DNA of 43,751 nucleotides from DASYXT01 sp035934555 (lineage in GTDB: Bacteria > Verrucomicrobiota > Verrucomicrobiia > Limisphaerales > UBA8199), in the NCBI GenBank assembly GCA_035934555.1, contig DASYXT010000095.1, positions 1 to 43,751 of the forward strand, given 5' to 3'. A program made the position numbers and the translations under genes. Numbering within the stretch: the first letter of the stretch is position 1; each line of letters opens with the position of its first letter. The notes under the pieces are model-generated. The model ran no database searches. It worked only from the letters and a program-made list of their open reading frames with translations, and was not told where the DNA came from. This document shows positions 1 through 11,245 of the stretch, one piece after another.

Positions 1-2
1 AA

Positions 3-868
3 GTGGTCGGCACTATTCAGGCAAAGCTGCACGCCACATTGGAAGCGAAGGTGAGCGGGCGGATCGACAAAATGCCGGTCCTGCTCGGTCAGGCCGTCAA
101 GGCCGGAGAGTTGGTTGCCCGTCTGGATGCAGCAGAGATCAAGGCGCGCATGGAACAGGCTGAAGCAGCCCTGCAACAAGCCGAGCGTGATTGGAAACGC
201 ACCTCCGCACTCTTTGACCAACAGGCCGCCACGCGGACGGATTACGACGCGGCCAATTCACGTTACCGGATGGCCAAAGCAGCCGTGGCCGAAGCACAGG
301 CGATGATGGGCTATGTTGAAATTCTGGCGCCGTTTGCCGGTGTGGTCACGAAGAAATTGGCTGATGTAGGCGACCTCGCCGCTCCTGGCAAACCGTTGAT
401 CGGCATTGAAGACCCGTTCATGCTTCAGTTGGAGGCGGACGTGCCCGATGCCATCGCTTCGATTATCCAACAAAATGCCCGGCTGGCCATTCAAGTCGAC
501 TCCTTGAAGGGCGAGCTGGTCGGCACCGTTGTGGAAATTGCGCCAACCGCCGACCCCGCTAGCCGCACTTTTCGAGTCAAACTCGATTTACCTCCAACTG
601 CAGGTCTGAGGTCCGGCCAGTTTGCGCGCCTGATTGTGCCGGTCGGGGAGAGCAACTCGGTGCGAGTGCCCACCTCCGCAGTCGTTGTTCGAGGTCAACT
701 GGAAATCCTGTTCGTAGTCACCAACCAGCAGGCTCAACTGCATTTGGTGAAGACGGGGAGAACCATCGGCGATGAGGTCGAGATTCTCGCCGGCCTCAAT
801 TCGGGTGAGTCGGTCGTAGTTGGAGGAGCCGACCTGCTGACTGACGGGCAACCAGTGGAGGCCAAGTG

Positions 869-869
<1 letters not shown>
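3..869 (+). CDS. RND efflux periplasmic adaptor (HlyD/MFP family), N-terminus cut off
   Basis: This is the membrane-fusion subunit that links an inner-membrane RND pump to an outer-membrane channel. The visible 288 residues begin inside the first barrel/lipoyl half, where a G-x-I-x-K-x-P-V-x-x-G-x-x-V-x-x-G-x-L-V pattern is readable. A coiled-coil hairpin rich in A, E and Q follows (about residues 45-95), then the second lipoyl half (EILAPFAGVV), a beta-barrel domain and a C-terminal membrane-proximal domain. A signal peptide and roughly the first 40 residues are missing, so the true start lies left of the window and the GTG at position 3 is probably internal. The stop overlaps the start of the permease gene by one base, which shows translational coupling. 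Substrate cannot be read from sequence. Confidence 0.9.
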
Positions 870-4204
<3,335 letters not shown>

Positions 4205-4287
4205 CCCATTTGAACCGAGGCACACGAATAGTGATTCCTCAAATGAGTATACAATGTTGGCGGGCGTGACTTAATTTGAATTTCAAC

Positions 4288-4509
4288 ATGAACGCCAAAA
4301 CCGGCATTCCCGGAGCAGCACTGAATCGGGGAGAGTCTGTGCGGATGCTCGGCGTGGCGGGCGTCGGGACTTTGATGGCTCCATTAATAGTATCTGCCGA
4401 ACTCAATCCAAAACGGACCCTTGGGGCAGCTCGTCCGCTTTCCGGAAAAGACCGACCTCATCCTCAGGACCGATCGCCCGCCATAAACGGCGGGGTATCG
4501 CGGCGGTGA
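4288..4509 (+). pseudogene. Possible remnant of an exported protein's N-terminus
   Basis: A 73-residue frame starts at ATG 4288. Residues 15-35 form a leader-like hydrophobic stretch (ESVRMLGVAGVGTLMAPLIV) that resembles a Tat-type leader lacking its twin arginine. After residue 40 the protein becomes Arg/Pro-rich and featureless and ends at 4509. It lies between the RND operon and the first tRNA fragment. I read it as a decayed 5' end of an exported enzyme, but a chance open frame is nearly as likely. Confidence 0.2.
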
Positions 4510-4844
4510 TTGCCCGATATCGCAGCTGCGCCGGACATCCGGACATTATTGATTCTCCGAGCGAACTGTACGCAAATGCAATATCATGGGCTTATCGAAA
4601 GATGCGAATGCCCTTTTCGATCATCCTCGACGAGCAATCGGCGCAACTGCGCGCCGATCGCTCTGGTTTCTCCTCGATCATAGGGCAATCCAGGAACCGG
4701 AGTGGCCAAACGGATTTTTGGCACAGTTTGACTCAGTCTGCCTTTGCTTGCCTGCGTTTTGGTGCGCGATCACCTCCAAACATAAAATGCAAAATGCTCT
4801 GTTTCTTGGGAAATTTGCGAGATGAGAACGAAACTTGACGAGTA

Positions 4845-4867
4845 TTCGAATCCCTTCGCTCGCTCCA
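4845..4867 (+). repeat. tRNA 3'-end fragment, copy 1 (att-like)
   Basis: The 23 nt fit tRNA positions 54-76: T-loop TTCGAAT, 3' T-stem CCCTT, 3' acceptor strand CGCTCGC, discriminator T, then CCA, followed at once by a run of seven T. The 5' half of the T-stem (expected AAGGG) is absent upstream, so this is a fragment and not a gene. U73 with a GC-rich acceptor ending CGCTCCA resembles bacterial tRNA-Gly. Two further copies in the same orientation lie at 7610 and 11267. Confidence 0.75.
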
Positions 4868-5309
4868 TTTTTTTCCGGGGTTTTTCCAATATTCCACTTC
4901 AGTCGGGGCGGTTTCGGGGCAGCGTTTCAAAATCGGCCCCTCTCACCATTCCGCCCGGTAGCCTACCGGCTCTCTTGCAGATTCTTCGCGCTCGACCAGG
5001 CACATGCTAGCCCAAGGCCGATCTCGGCGAATTCGTCTCTTTGTGTGTGAAGGCTAAGGGATGGGAGCGACTGGCCCGGCGGGTCCATTCAGCCAGGGGT
5101 GAGGAATTGGAGTCGCTCAGCCATTACTGCACCGAACCGGCTGCAAAAGGCTTGGAAAAAAGGGATGCCTTCGCCGCCGCCAAGCTGTATCGGGCACTGG
5201 GCTTGTGGACTTGCCGGCCAAATCTCGATGCCCCAGGCGCGCGCGGTCGAGGACAGTCAATTTCATGATATTTTCTCCGCGCAACTCGCGAATGGATTTT
5301 AGTCCTGCA

Positions 5310-6215
5310 CTAAGCAAGTCCTCGCGAACCCGTCTGCTCCGCCTCAAATCGTTCGAGATAGTATTCGGTCTCGGCAAACATCTCGGGCACGAAAGGTTCG
5401 CCCTCGATCATTTTTTCAATGGCTTTACGGTTGGTGCGCGCAGGCTCGTAGGCGGGATCGAGTTCGAGCGCATGGTCCAAAGATGCCAAGGCGGCGGCCT
5501 TTTTGCCCAGACCGGCAAGGCACAGCGCCAGGTTTCCATGGCTCTGGACGTGCCGGGGATTCTGTTGCAGGGCCCGCCCAAACATTTCGGCCGCCACACC
5601 ATAGCGCTGCTCCGTGAGGTTCTCAAATGCCTGATTGAATAACTCCTCATTCTCGATATACGCCTCTAGCGTTGCGAACCCAGAGTTCTTCAGGACCATT
5701 TCTTTCAATTCGGTGATCCTGTCTTGCGCCAGTTGTGCAATTCCATCATCGCCGGAGGAATATCGGATTGCTTTGCGGAACGCCGCGACCGCAGGACCGA
5801 TCCGGCAAGCTTTGATGAACGAACCGCCCAGGTTGTAGTGCGCCTCCGCGAAGGGCGGGAGGATCTGCACAGCCTTCTCGAAATACGGGATTGCCGCAAC
5901 GGGGTCATCCTCAACCAGCCCAACGTAAATTCCGATCGCGTACTCAGTCATGTGATAGCCAGGGTGCCTCCGGTACAAAGACATGAGTGGCGCTCTGACG
6001 CTTTGGCGTTCACCACGTTCCAACCGCTGCAACAGGCGGTCGACTTCGGAGTCCACTTCTGGCTTTATCTCCGCAATGAATTCCGGGTCGGCTTGCTCAG
6101 CTCTCGGGGGCGGATTCGCTGCAGCGCGTGCCGCCGCGTCCTTCCAGGCGCAGCATCTCTTGTACTTTCTGCCACTGCCGCAAGGGCAGGGACCGTTTCG
6201 ATCAATCGAGCTCAT
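5310..6215 (-). CDS. SEC-C motif and TPR-repeat protein
   Basis: The 301-residue protein opens with a SEC-C zinc-binding motif (residues about 7-23, NGPCPCGSGRKYKRCC) as found at the SecA C-terminus. A short Ala/Pro-rich stretch follows, then tetratricopeptide-type helical repeats (about 75-150 and 190-270, with NLGGSF, NLALCLAGLGK and LDHALELDPAYEPA). SEC-C modules bind zinc and often mediate ribosome or SecB-type contacts; TPRs mediate protein binding. It has no signal peptide, so it is probably cytosolic. It is transcribed alone, leftward, inside the first tRNA-bounded module. A specific partner cannot be named. Confidence 0.85.
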   Translation of the reverse strand: MSSIDRNGPCPCGSGRKYKRCCAWKDAAARAAANPPPRAEQADPEFIAEIKPEVDSEVDRLLQRLERGERQSVRAPLMSLYRRHPGYHMTEYAIGIYVGLVEDDPVAAIPYFEKAVQILPPFAEAHYNLGGSFIKACRIGPAVAAFRKAIRYSSGDDGIAQLAQDRITELKEMVLKNSGFATLEAYIENEELFNQAFENLTEQRYGVAAEMFGRALQQNPRHVQSHGNLALCLAGLGKKAAALASLDHALELDPAYEPARTNRKAIEKMIEGEPFVPEMFAETEYYLERFEAEQTGSRGLA

Positions 6216-6377
6216 TAGGACTTAGGGCCTGTCTAAGGTTTTGGACTTCTTGCAGTCCAGATTCGACCGCATTAACAGCATCAGCTTAGAGCCGGGCTGC
6301 CTGAAGCAAAAAGCGCGAGTTATCAAATAATACTCACACCTTGTTCACCGGCGGCGGAAGGCTGCGCCAAATCACAG

Positions 6378-6785
6378 GTGCCTTTCGATGCATTGGTGCA
6401 GGCGGGTTTCAGCTTGCCCGCGCCGAGCGAATTGAACGACACCGCGCTGACTGAAAAGTTATGGGAGATCATTCAGGCCCTGGCCGAACGGCGGTTGTTC
6501 CTGGAAAGTACCGACCATCTGAGTGATCGGGCCCTTTATTGCTGGCTGTGGAAAGATGCATTACGCGAGGAATTGATGGGGTTCGGACTGCCTTTCGGCA
6601 ATTGCCACCTCGATGTGCTCGGTGGCGGCAGCGAGGAGGACGTCATTCTCCAAATGCGCTATTACGCGAGCGAAGAGGAACGCGCCGATTTCGGCGCCAA
6701 GTTTCCTGAGTTCCCAATGCCGACGCGGGAAAGGCGGCCTTTCAATCGAGACCTGCACCTGCCCAAGCCTGAGCCTCCGAGCTGA
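6378..6785 (+). CDS. Conserved hypothetical protein, 135 aa
   Basis: The product is a small acidic soluble protein with an N-terminal helical half (TEKLWEIIQALAERRLFLESTDHLSDRALY is helical and amphipathic) and a C-terminal half rich in D, E, Y, P and R. I recall similar proteins in planctomycetes and Verrucomicrobiota (pattern LxDRxLYxxLWxxxLRE, then HxDxLGGxSEED), all without assigned function. The start used is GTG 6378. The frame stays open upstream without a better start, and a GGAAGG sequence at 6356 is rather far away, so the true start is uncertain. It precedes parDE by about 85 bp but that pair has its own promoter-like element. Confidence 0.65.
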   Translation: MPFDALVQAGFSLPAPSELNDTALTEKLWEIIQALAERRLFLESTDHLSDRALYCWLWKDALREELMGFGLPFGNCHLDVLGGGSEEDVILQMRYYASEEERADFGAKFPEFPMPTRERRPFNRDLHLPKPEPPS

Positions 6786-6832
6786 GTCTGATCATCAGAT
6801 TGGCGGCCTCGAGCAGTTTCACTAGCTCTGCG

Positions 6833-6860
6833 TTGACAATAGTTTAGAACTATTGGAAAG
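6833..6860 (+). promoter_or_regulatory. parDE promoter and palindromic operator
   Basis: A consensus -35 box TTGACA (6833-6838) runs into a perfect 7-bp inverted repeat, AATAGTT-TAG-AACTATT (6838-6854), followed by a GGAAAG Shine-Dalgarno-like site 11 bases before the parD ATG. A palindrome overlapping the promoter is the usual arrangement for an RHH antitoxin repressing its own operon. The repeat is directly visible; the regulatory role is inference. Confidence 0.6.
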
Positions 6861-6871
6861 TGCTTCAGGGT

Positions 6872-7108
6872 ATGAGCAGAGCCATAACATCGCATTTCGA
6901 GCGGCTGATTGACCGGTTTATTGCCAGCGGCCGTTTCAACAATAAATCCGAAGTCATCCGGGCGGGTTTGCGGTTGCTGGAAGAGCATGAGGCCAAGGCT
7001 GCCACCGCCACGCGCGAGGACCTGACCTGTATCATTCAGACCGCTCTTGAGGACCGGCGGCCCTTAGTTCCTGCAGCCGATCTGCTCCGCCGGCGTTCGC
7101 GCCGATGA
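6872..7108 (+). CDS. parD: ParD-like RHH antitoxin
   Basis: This 78-residue antitoxin of a type II toxin-antitoxin pair would bind the ParE toxin and repress the operon. The N-terminus has the ParD ribbon-helix-helix layout: a short strand (ITSHFERLIDRFIASGRF) then NNKSEVIRAGLRLLEEHE, the usual ParD S-E-V-[IV]-R-x-[GA]-L-R-L-L-E signature. The C-terminal tail (AALEDRRPLVPA) is the toxin-wrapping part. I chose ATG 6872 over the in-frame GTG 6860 because the GGAAAG site is better placed. The stop overlaps the toxin start by four bases (ATGA). Confidence 0.88.
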   Translation: MSRAITSHFERLIDRFIASGRFNNKSEVIRAGLRLLEEHEAKAATATREDLTCIIQTALEDRRPLVPAADLLRRRSRR

Positions 7109-7428
7109 AGGTATTGCCTGTTCTTTTCACCGGGCTTGCCGAGGAGGATCTCGACCAAATCGAAGACTATATTGCGGCCCGAGATCCGGCCGCTGCCGCG
7201 CGCGTCAGGAGTGCCATCGTTCGACAAAGCATCAGCCTCGGCAAGACTCCAGAAAAAGGAATGTGTTTGAGTGAGCCTCGGGACGAAACGGAAATGGGTG
7301 TCCGTCTGTGGCCGGTGGTCCGCTACCGCAACTATTTGATTCTATACCGTATTGAGCCGAGCCAAATTCGTGTGCTGCGCGTTTTGCACGCCGCTCAGGA
7401 TTGGACTCGGTTCTTCAAGACCCCGTAG
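7105..7428 (+). CDS. parE: ParE/RelE-superfamily toxin
   Basis: The 107-residue toxin partner of ParD has the ParE fold order: strand, two helices (AEEDLDQIEDYIAARDP and AAARVRSAIVRQSISLGKTPEKG), then strands with RLWPVVRYRNYLILYRIE and IRVLRVLHAAQDW. The R-[YF]-x-NYLILY and RVLHxxxD motifs are typical of ParE toxins, which poison DNA gyrase. Length is normal and the frame is intact, so it may be functional. It begins with a 4-base overlap with parD. The pair sits just before the second tRNA fragment and could stabilise that module. Confidence 0.88.
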   Translation: MKVLPVLFTGLAEEDLDQIEDYIAARDPAAAARVRSAIVRQSISLGKTPEKGMCLSEPRDETEMGVRLWPVVRYRNYLILYRIEPSQIRVLRVLHAAQDWTRFFKTP

Positions 7429-7609
7429 GCCCTTGAGTGCTGAATTCGCCCTGGTGCTGAATGGCGGCGCTGGAAATCCGATTTTGCTACCATTTGCTAC
7501 AGGAAAGTGAAAAAACCTTGCCGCCCCGTGCACTTCGGTTTTCATCTCAACGCACCTTTAAGTGCACCTGGTTGCATCTCTTTGCAGGAACGGACCATCC
7601 GCAAGCGCT

Positions 7610-7632
7610 TTCGAATCCCTTCGCCCGCTCCA
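7610..7632 (+). repeat. tRNA 3'-end fragment, copy 2 (att-like)
   Basis: The layout is as in copy 1 (T-loop, CCCTT, acceptor strand CGCCCGC, T, CCA), followed by TCTTTTT. It differs from copies 1 and 3 at one acceptor position (C in place of T or G). Upstream bases do not complete a T-arm. It lies 180 bp after parE and 88 bp before the hipA stop. A direct repeat TTTGCTAC occurs twice at about 7483-7500 in the gap; it might be an integrase arm site, but this is weak. Confidence 0.75.
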
Positions 7633-7719
7633 TCTTTTTCGACTTTCCATAGTTACCCCATTATTAGGTCCACGGCATGATTTCCGAGGTCGGCCAGGAG
7701 CAGGAGCAAGAGCAGGCCG

Positions 7720-9012
7720 CTACGCACGCCGCACTGCTTTGCGCGCGGCTTCACGTTCAGGGTGTTCAAACGCGTCAGCGAATTGATCCAATTCCTGGCT
7801 CGTCATCCCAAGAGCCGCGCCGGCTTCACGCCATTTGGAGAGCGCCTGCTCAATCCGGCCAAGGATCTGCTTCGCCTTAGTCCGCGAAATCTGGAAGTAA
7901 GCCAGGACTGACAAGAGCGCCTCGATAGTGGCCTCAGGGCCGGTTTCCTCCGAAATCCAGGTCTTCAGTTCACGCACGCGGTCCGGGAAAGGGTTGAGGT
8001 CAAAGGCAGGCGCCAGCCGCCATTGTCCGTGGCTCACATGAAGAAATGCATGGTTGTGCAGATGGTCATCCACGTTGGTAATCAAGACGAAAAACGCCAT
8101 GCGCCGCCAAAGCTCCTCCAAGTCGAGCTGGACCTCAGCACCATGGATCCGCAGGGCATCGACCATCTCGGTGTAAGAATGTTCCTGCGCATCAGCCGAA
8201 TCAGCTCCCAGTAGCGTTGCCGCCGATACATACGGAATTCGCCCGCCGTCGTCCGTCCGGTCAAACCGCCGAATCAGCGCGACCGGCAGGCCGTCGCTGT
8301 CCACCAATCGGGCTTCCGCTACCCGGAGGCCCGATGTCTTTGCAAGCTGCATGGCCAGTACCTCGCCTTTGCTCACCGGCCGTTCATCTTTCACGCTGGG
8401 AAACTTGCCGACGGACAATCGGCCATCATCATCAACTACTGTGCATTTGGGCCGCATGCCGCCCAGCGAGGTGCCACGTCCACGCAGATAGGCGAGATCC
8501 GCGGCGGTTTCGGTCTCAGTCTCGACCGCGCGGGTTGCGCTCAGCAACTGCTTCAATTCGATGAGCGGAGGAGCCGTGCGGCGACCAGGCTCTGTCGCCT
8601 GACAAAATACGCCTGCCTCGTCCTGAAGACGCAGGGCGCCGACACGGCTCGCATCGTCCACCGCCAGCAGGAAATCAATGGCTTGGAGTTGGACCGCCTC
8701 CGGTTTCTGCCCCGTCCGGCGGGCTGCCTGGCGGCGCTTGGCGTGGTCGCGGAGGATCACCCGCCTGGCCCAGCCATCGGGCTCGGTGTCAGCAAAGGCC
8801 CCGTGAAACACCGAACCGTTAGGGACTCGGCGATGAAATTGCGGCCCTGAAACAAGTGGAAGCATCGGCTCAAGGGCAAATCGGTCCGGGGAGGCCAGCC
8901 AGCCCTCCGCATACGAAAAAGCGGCTCGCTCCCGGGAGGCGACGGCATCGTAATGCAACGTTCCCCCCCAGCGTGGCTCCTCGCCCAGGAAGACCTTGAT
9001 AGTCCGTTTCAT
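7720..9012 (-). CDS. hipA: HipA-family Ser/Thr kinase toxin
   Basis: The 430-residue kinase toxin has an N-terminal HipA_N beta domain (about 1-110) and a C-terminal kinase lobe. The glycine-rich loop GTSLGGMRPK lies at 180-189, and the phosphate-binding Lys is in VGKF (K203). Catalytic residues lie in NVDDHLHNH (about 313-321), and the Mg-binding Asp is in DLNP (338-341). All key residues appear present, so it is probably active. E. coli HipA phosphorylates glutamyl-tRNA synthetase; the target here is unknown. Its start overlaps the antitoxin stop by four bases. It lies in the second tRNA-bounded module. Confidence 0.92.
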   Translation of the reverse strand: MKRTIKVFLGEEPRWGGTLHYDAVASRERAAFSYAEGWLASPDRFALEPMLPLVSGPQFHRRVPNGSVFHGAFADTEPDGWARRVILRDHAKRRQAARRTGQKPEAVQLQAIDFLLAVDDASRVGALRLQDEAGVFCQATEPGRRTAPPLIELKQLLSATRAVETETETAADLAYLRGRGTSLGGMRPKCTVVDDDGRLSVGKFPSVKDERPVSKGEVLAMQLAKTSGLRVAEARLVDSDGLPVALIRRFDRTDDGGRIPYVSAATLLGADSADAQEHSYTEMVDALRIHGAEVQLDLEELWRRMAFFVLITNVDDHLHNHAFLHVSHGQWRLAPAFDLNPFPDRVRELKTWISEETGPEATIEALLSVLAYFQISRTKAKQILGRIEQALSKWREAGAALGMTSQELDQFADAFEHPEREAARKAVRRA

Positions 9013-9356
9013 AATGGAGCGGGCGTGCTCTTGATGCGCACCCGCTTGGGCAAGCGCTCCTCGTCCAGGAGCAGTCCTTCTTCATCGTGTCGGGCATCCG
9101 TCAAATTGCTGAAAACCTCGCCAAAGCCCAAAACAAACAGCGCCATCGCGTAGGCGCCCATCGCCACGGACGCCTCACCTTTCTCGATGCGTAGATACGT
9201 GCCTTTTGCCAAGCCGGTTCGCTCCGCCATCATCGCAACGGTGAGACGGCGCTTTCGCCTGGCCAGTGCGAGATCGTGACCGAATCTGGCCAGCGAACGA
9301 CGCAGCGGTATAGGAAGAACATCATGGATGGCAGATCGCATATACATACAATACAT
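9009..9356 (-). CDS. hipB: HipB-like XRE-family antitoxin
   Basis: This helix-turn-helix antitoxin is paired with HipA. The Cro/CI-type HTH covers about residues 20-75 (LARRKRRLTVAMMAERTGLAKGTYLRIEKGEASV), followed by a short acidic/basic tail (EEGLLLDEERLPKRVRI). Three in-frame ATGs (9356, 9347, 9341) lie within the first six codons, and the first overlaps an inverted-repeat half-site, so the true start may be ATG 9341 or later. HipB normally dimerises, binds HipA and represses the operon. It overlaps hipA by four bases. Confidence 0.85.
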   Translation of the reverse strand: MYCMYMRSAIHDVLPIPLRRSLARFGHDLALARRKRRLTVAMMAERTGLAKGTYLRIEKGEASVAMGAYAMALFVLGFGEVFSNLTDARHDEEGLLLDEERLPKRVRIKSTPAPL

Positions 9357-9410
9357 CGAACTCTAAATATCGTAAAGCCTCATGTATTGCACCTTATACA
9401 TCTACTTACA
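9341..9410 (-). promoter_or_regulatory. Probable hipBA operator region
   Basis: Upstream of hipB are two 8-bp half-sites in inverted orientation: CAATACAT at 9349-9356 and ATGTATTG at 9382-9389, 25 bp apart. Related TATACAT sequences occur at 9341-9347 and about 9395-9401. Separated inverted half-sites overlapping the promoter are the expected target of a dimeric HipB repressor. The first half-site overlaps the most upstream start codon, which argues for a downstream start. The repeat is visible; its function is inferred. Confidence 0.5.
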
Positions 9411-9447
9411 ATTCCCCACGCAAGTTGCAATGTCCGCATTTACCGCC

Positions 9448-9585
9448 ATGTCTGCGGTTACGCGCCGCCGATTGATGCCGCCCTCGACGTCAGCGGCGGA
9501 AAATTTAAGGTGAGTATTCTCTACCATCTGCGAACCGGGATGGTTCGGATCGGCGAGTTGCGGCGGCACATGCCTTCAGTCATGC
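9448..9585 (+). pseudogene. HxlR-family regulator remnant
   Basis: One forward frame reads as the N-terminal winged-helix start of an HxlR/MarR-like regulator: a P-P-I-D-A-A-L-D-V-S-G-G-K-F-K-V core, then ILYHLRTGMVRIGELRRHMPS. Intact family members read CPxxATLxVIGGKWKxxILxxLxxGxxRFxELRRxxPGV and run to 100-130 residues. Here the metal- or redox-type Cys is displaced and the match stops after about 45 residues, with unrelated sequence after it. There is no convincing ribosome site. I read it as a truncated gene between hipBA and the glycosidase. Confidence 0.6.
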
Positions 9586-9652
9586 CCTTTCTCGAATACG
9601 CGCTCGAAGCCCGCTTGACGCGGCAAATTGCGAGCATAAATGTTGTCCCTGC

Positions 9653-11050
9653 ATGCTGATGCAGCGCGCATTTCTCGTCCGATTCGGGGTAAAGAGCCTC
9701 CTCGCTGTGTCAATGGCCGGGACCTGGACGGTTCAAACCCGGGGCGCTGGGGCGGTTTACCCGGTGAAGGTAAGCTCGAATCATCGCTACCTGGTTGACC
9801 GTGAGAACAAGCCGTTTTTGATCGTGGGAGATTGTCCCCAAAGCCTGACGGTGAATTTGTCGCTGGCGCAAACCGAAATGTTTTTCTCCAATCGGAAAGC
9901 CCATGGGTTCAACGCCATGTGGGCCAACCTGCTCTGCACCGTTTATACCGGCGGGCGCCCAAACGGCAGCACGTACGATGGCATCCTGCCCTTTACGGGT
10001 TACTTGGCCGGCGGCGGCCAGGACCTGTCACATTACGATTTGTCCACGCCCAACGAACCTTTTTTCGCGCGTGTGGATGAGATGATCCGGCTTGCAGCCA
10101 AATACAATTTGCTGGTTTTTCTGGACCCGATCGAGACGGGCGGCTGGCTGACTAACATGGTCAACAACGGACCGGAGGCTTGTCTGAAATATGGGAAGTG
10201 GCTTGGAAGACGCTACCAACACTTTGATAACATCGTCTGGATGAGCGGAAACGACTACGAGGGGTGGCGGGACCCGCGCAATGACGCGGCGGTGACCGCC
10301 GTGGCTAAGGGAATCCAGGCAGCCGATACGCGGCACATTCACACGATTGAATTGGGGGGCAGCTTCGGGCTCTCGACGGACGATCCGAATTGGGCGGCGC
10401 TGGTCTCGCTCAATGCCGCTTATACGTATTTCCCGACCTATGCGGAGGTGCTCAAGGGGTATAATCGGTCCGGGCCCATCCCGGTCTTCCTGGTGGAGGC
10501 GTGTTATGATTATGAATCGCTTGGGCAGGAGCATAACGCCACACCGGAGACTTTGCGCCGCGAGGAGTACTGGTCCAATTTAAGCGGCGCCACCGGGCTG
10601 ATTTACGGGAATCATTACTCGTGGACATTCGCGGAGGGCTGGCAGACCCACCTGGACACTCCAGGGGCGGCGCAGATAGCTAATATGAAATCGTTCTTCG
10701 AGTCGCGGCCGTGGTACAACCTGGCGCCGGATGACAAGCATCTCACGCTGACCGCGGGTTTCGGGACCTTTTCCAGCAAAGGCACGGTTGACGGCAACGA
10801 TTACGCCACGGCGGCGCGCACGCCGGATGGCCGGCTGGTTATCGCTTACGCCCCGACGGTCCGGCCTCTGACCATTGACATGACCCGGCTCAGCGGGCCG
10901 GTCACTGCCCGCTGGTTTGATCCTGCCAATGCCGCCTACGCCGCCATCACCGGTTCGCCATTTTTCAACACTGGCACGCAGGCTTTCGTTGCGCCGGGCA
11001 GGAACCACGACGGCGACGGCGATTGGGTGCTTGTGCTCGAAGTCCATTAG
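9653..11050 (+). CDS. Secreted DUF4038-domain glycoside hydrolase (GH140-like)
   Basis: This 465-residue exported protein has an N-terminal hydrophobic leader (about 1-33) and then a DUF4038 TIM-barrel: HRYLVDRENKPFLIVGDC, NAMWANLLC, PFFARVDEMIRLAAKYNLLVFLDP and NIVWMSGNDYE. A loop with PVFLVEACYDYE follows; the acidic residues in SGNDYE and FLVEACYD are candidates for the catalytic pair. The C-terminal part (about 375-465) matches the small collagen-binding-like domain that follows DUF4038 (ARTPDGRLVIAYAPT, ARWFDPANA). Relatives act on rhamnogalacturonan or apiose side chains; the actual substrate is unknown. ATG 9653 and ATG 9659 are both possible starts. Confidence 0.85.
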   Translation: MLMQRAFLVRFGVKSLLAVSMAGTWTVQTRGAGAVYPVKVSSNHRYLVDRENKPFLIVGDCPQSLTVNLSLAQTEMFFSNRKAHGFNAMWANLLCTVYTGGRPNGSTYDGILPFTGYLAGGGQDLSHYDLSTPNEPFFARVDEMIRLAAKYNLLVFLDPIETGGWLTNMVNNGPEACLKYGKWLGRRYQHFDNIVWMSGNDYEGWRDPRNDAAVTAVAKGIQAADTRHIHTIELGGSFGLSTDDPNWAALVSLNAAYTYFPTYAEVLKGYNRSGPIPVFLVEACYDYESLGQEHNATPETLRREEYWSNLSGATGLIYGNHYSWTFAEGWQTHLDTPGAAQIANMKSFFESRPWYNLAPDDKHLTLTAGFGTFSSKGTVDGNDYATAARTPDGRLVIAYAPTVRPLTIDMTRLSGPVTARWFDPANAAYAAITGSPFFNTGTQAFVAPGRNHDGDGDWVLVLEVH

Positions 11051-11245
11051 GATTGTAGTTGATGCGTCCACTCGAAAAGGCAGTCGAGCAGGAACTGCAA
11101 ACCGGAGCCGTGGCATTGCCACTTAGCTGGGCAGTTGAGGGCATGATGGTTTTAGCCCCGTACCGTCCCTTGGCACTGCCGCTTCGCGCCGAAATGCCGG
11201 TCAAACACGTCGTTGCAAGCGACCAATCTGAGCAATTTACAAACA

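Larger units (their letters stand above)
4205..5309. other. Gene-poor 1.1-kb stretch at the left edge of the accessory zone
   Basis: No convincing intact gene lies between the RND permease and the SEC-C protein. The stretch contains a possible decayed exported-protein start (4288-4509), the first tRNA 3'-end copy (4845-4867), and several short open frames without recognisable domains. One of these, at about 5041-5268, reads like soluble helical protein (GEELESLSHYC, DAFAAAKLYRALGLW), has no clear ribosome site and ends abruptly; it may be a gene scrap. The mixture fits an insertion-scarred junction. Confidence 0.5.

Noticed and set aside
4506..4838. A 110-residue gene before the first tRNA fragment
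   Set aside because: No ribosome site and no domain pattern; codon use and content look random.
4845..4867. An intact tRNA gene ending at 4867 (and at 7632 or 11289)
   Set aside because: Upstream bases do not supply the AAGGG T-stem half, an anticodon arm or an acceptor partner, so only the 3' end is present at each site.
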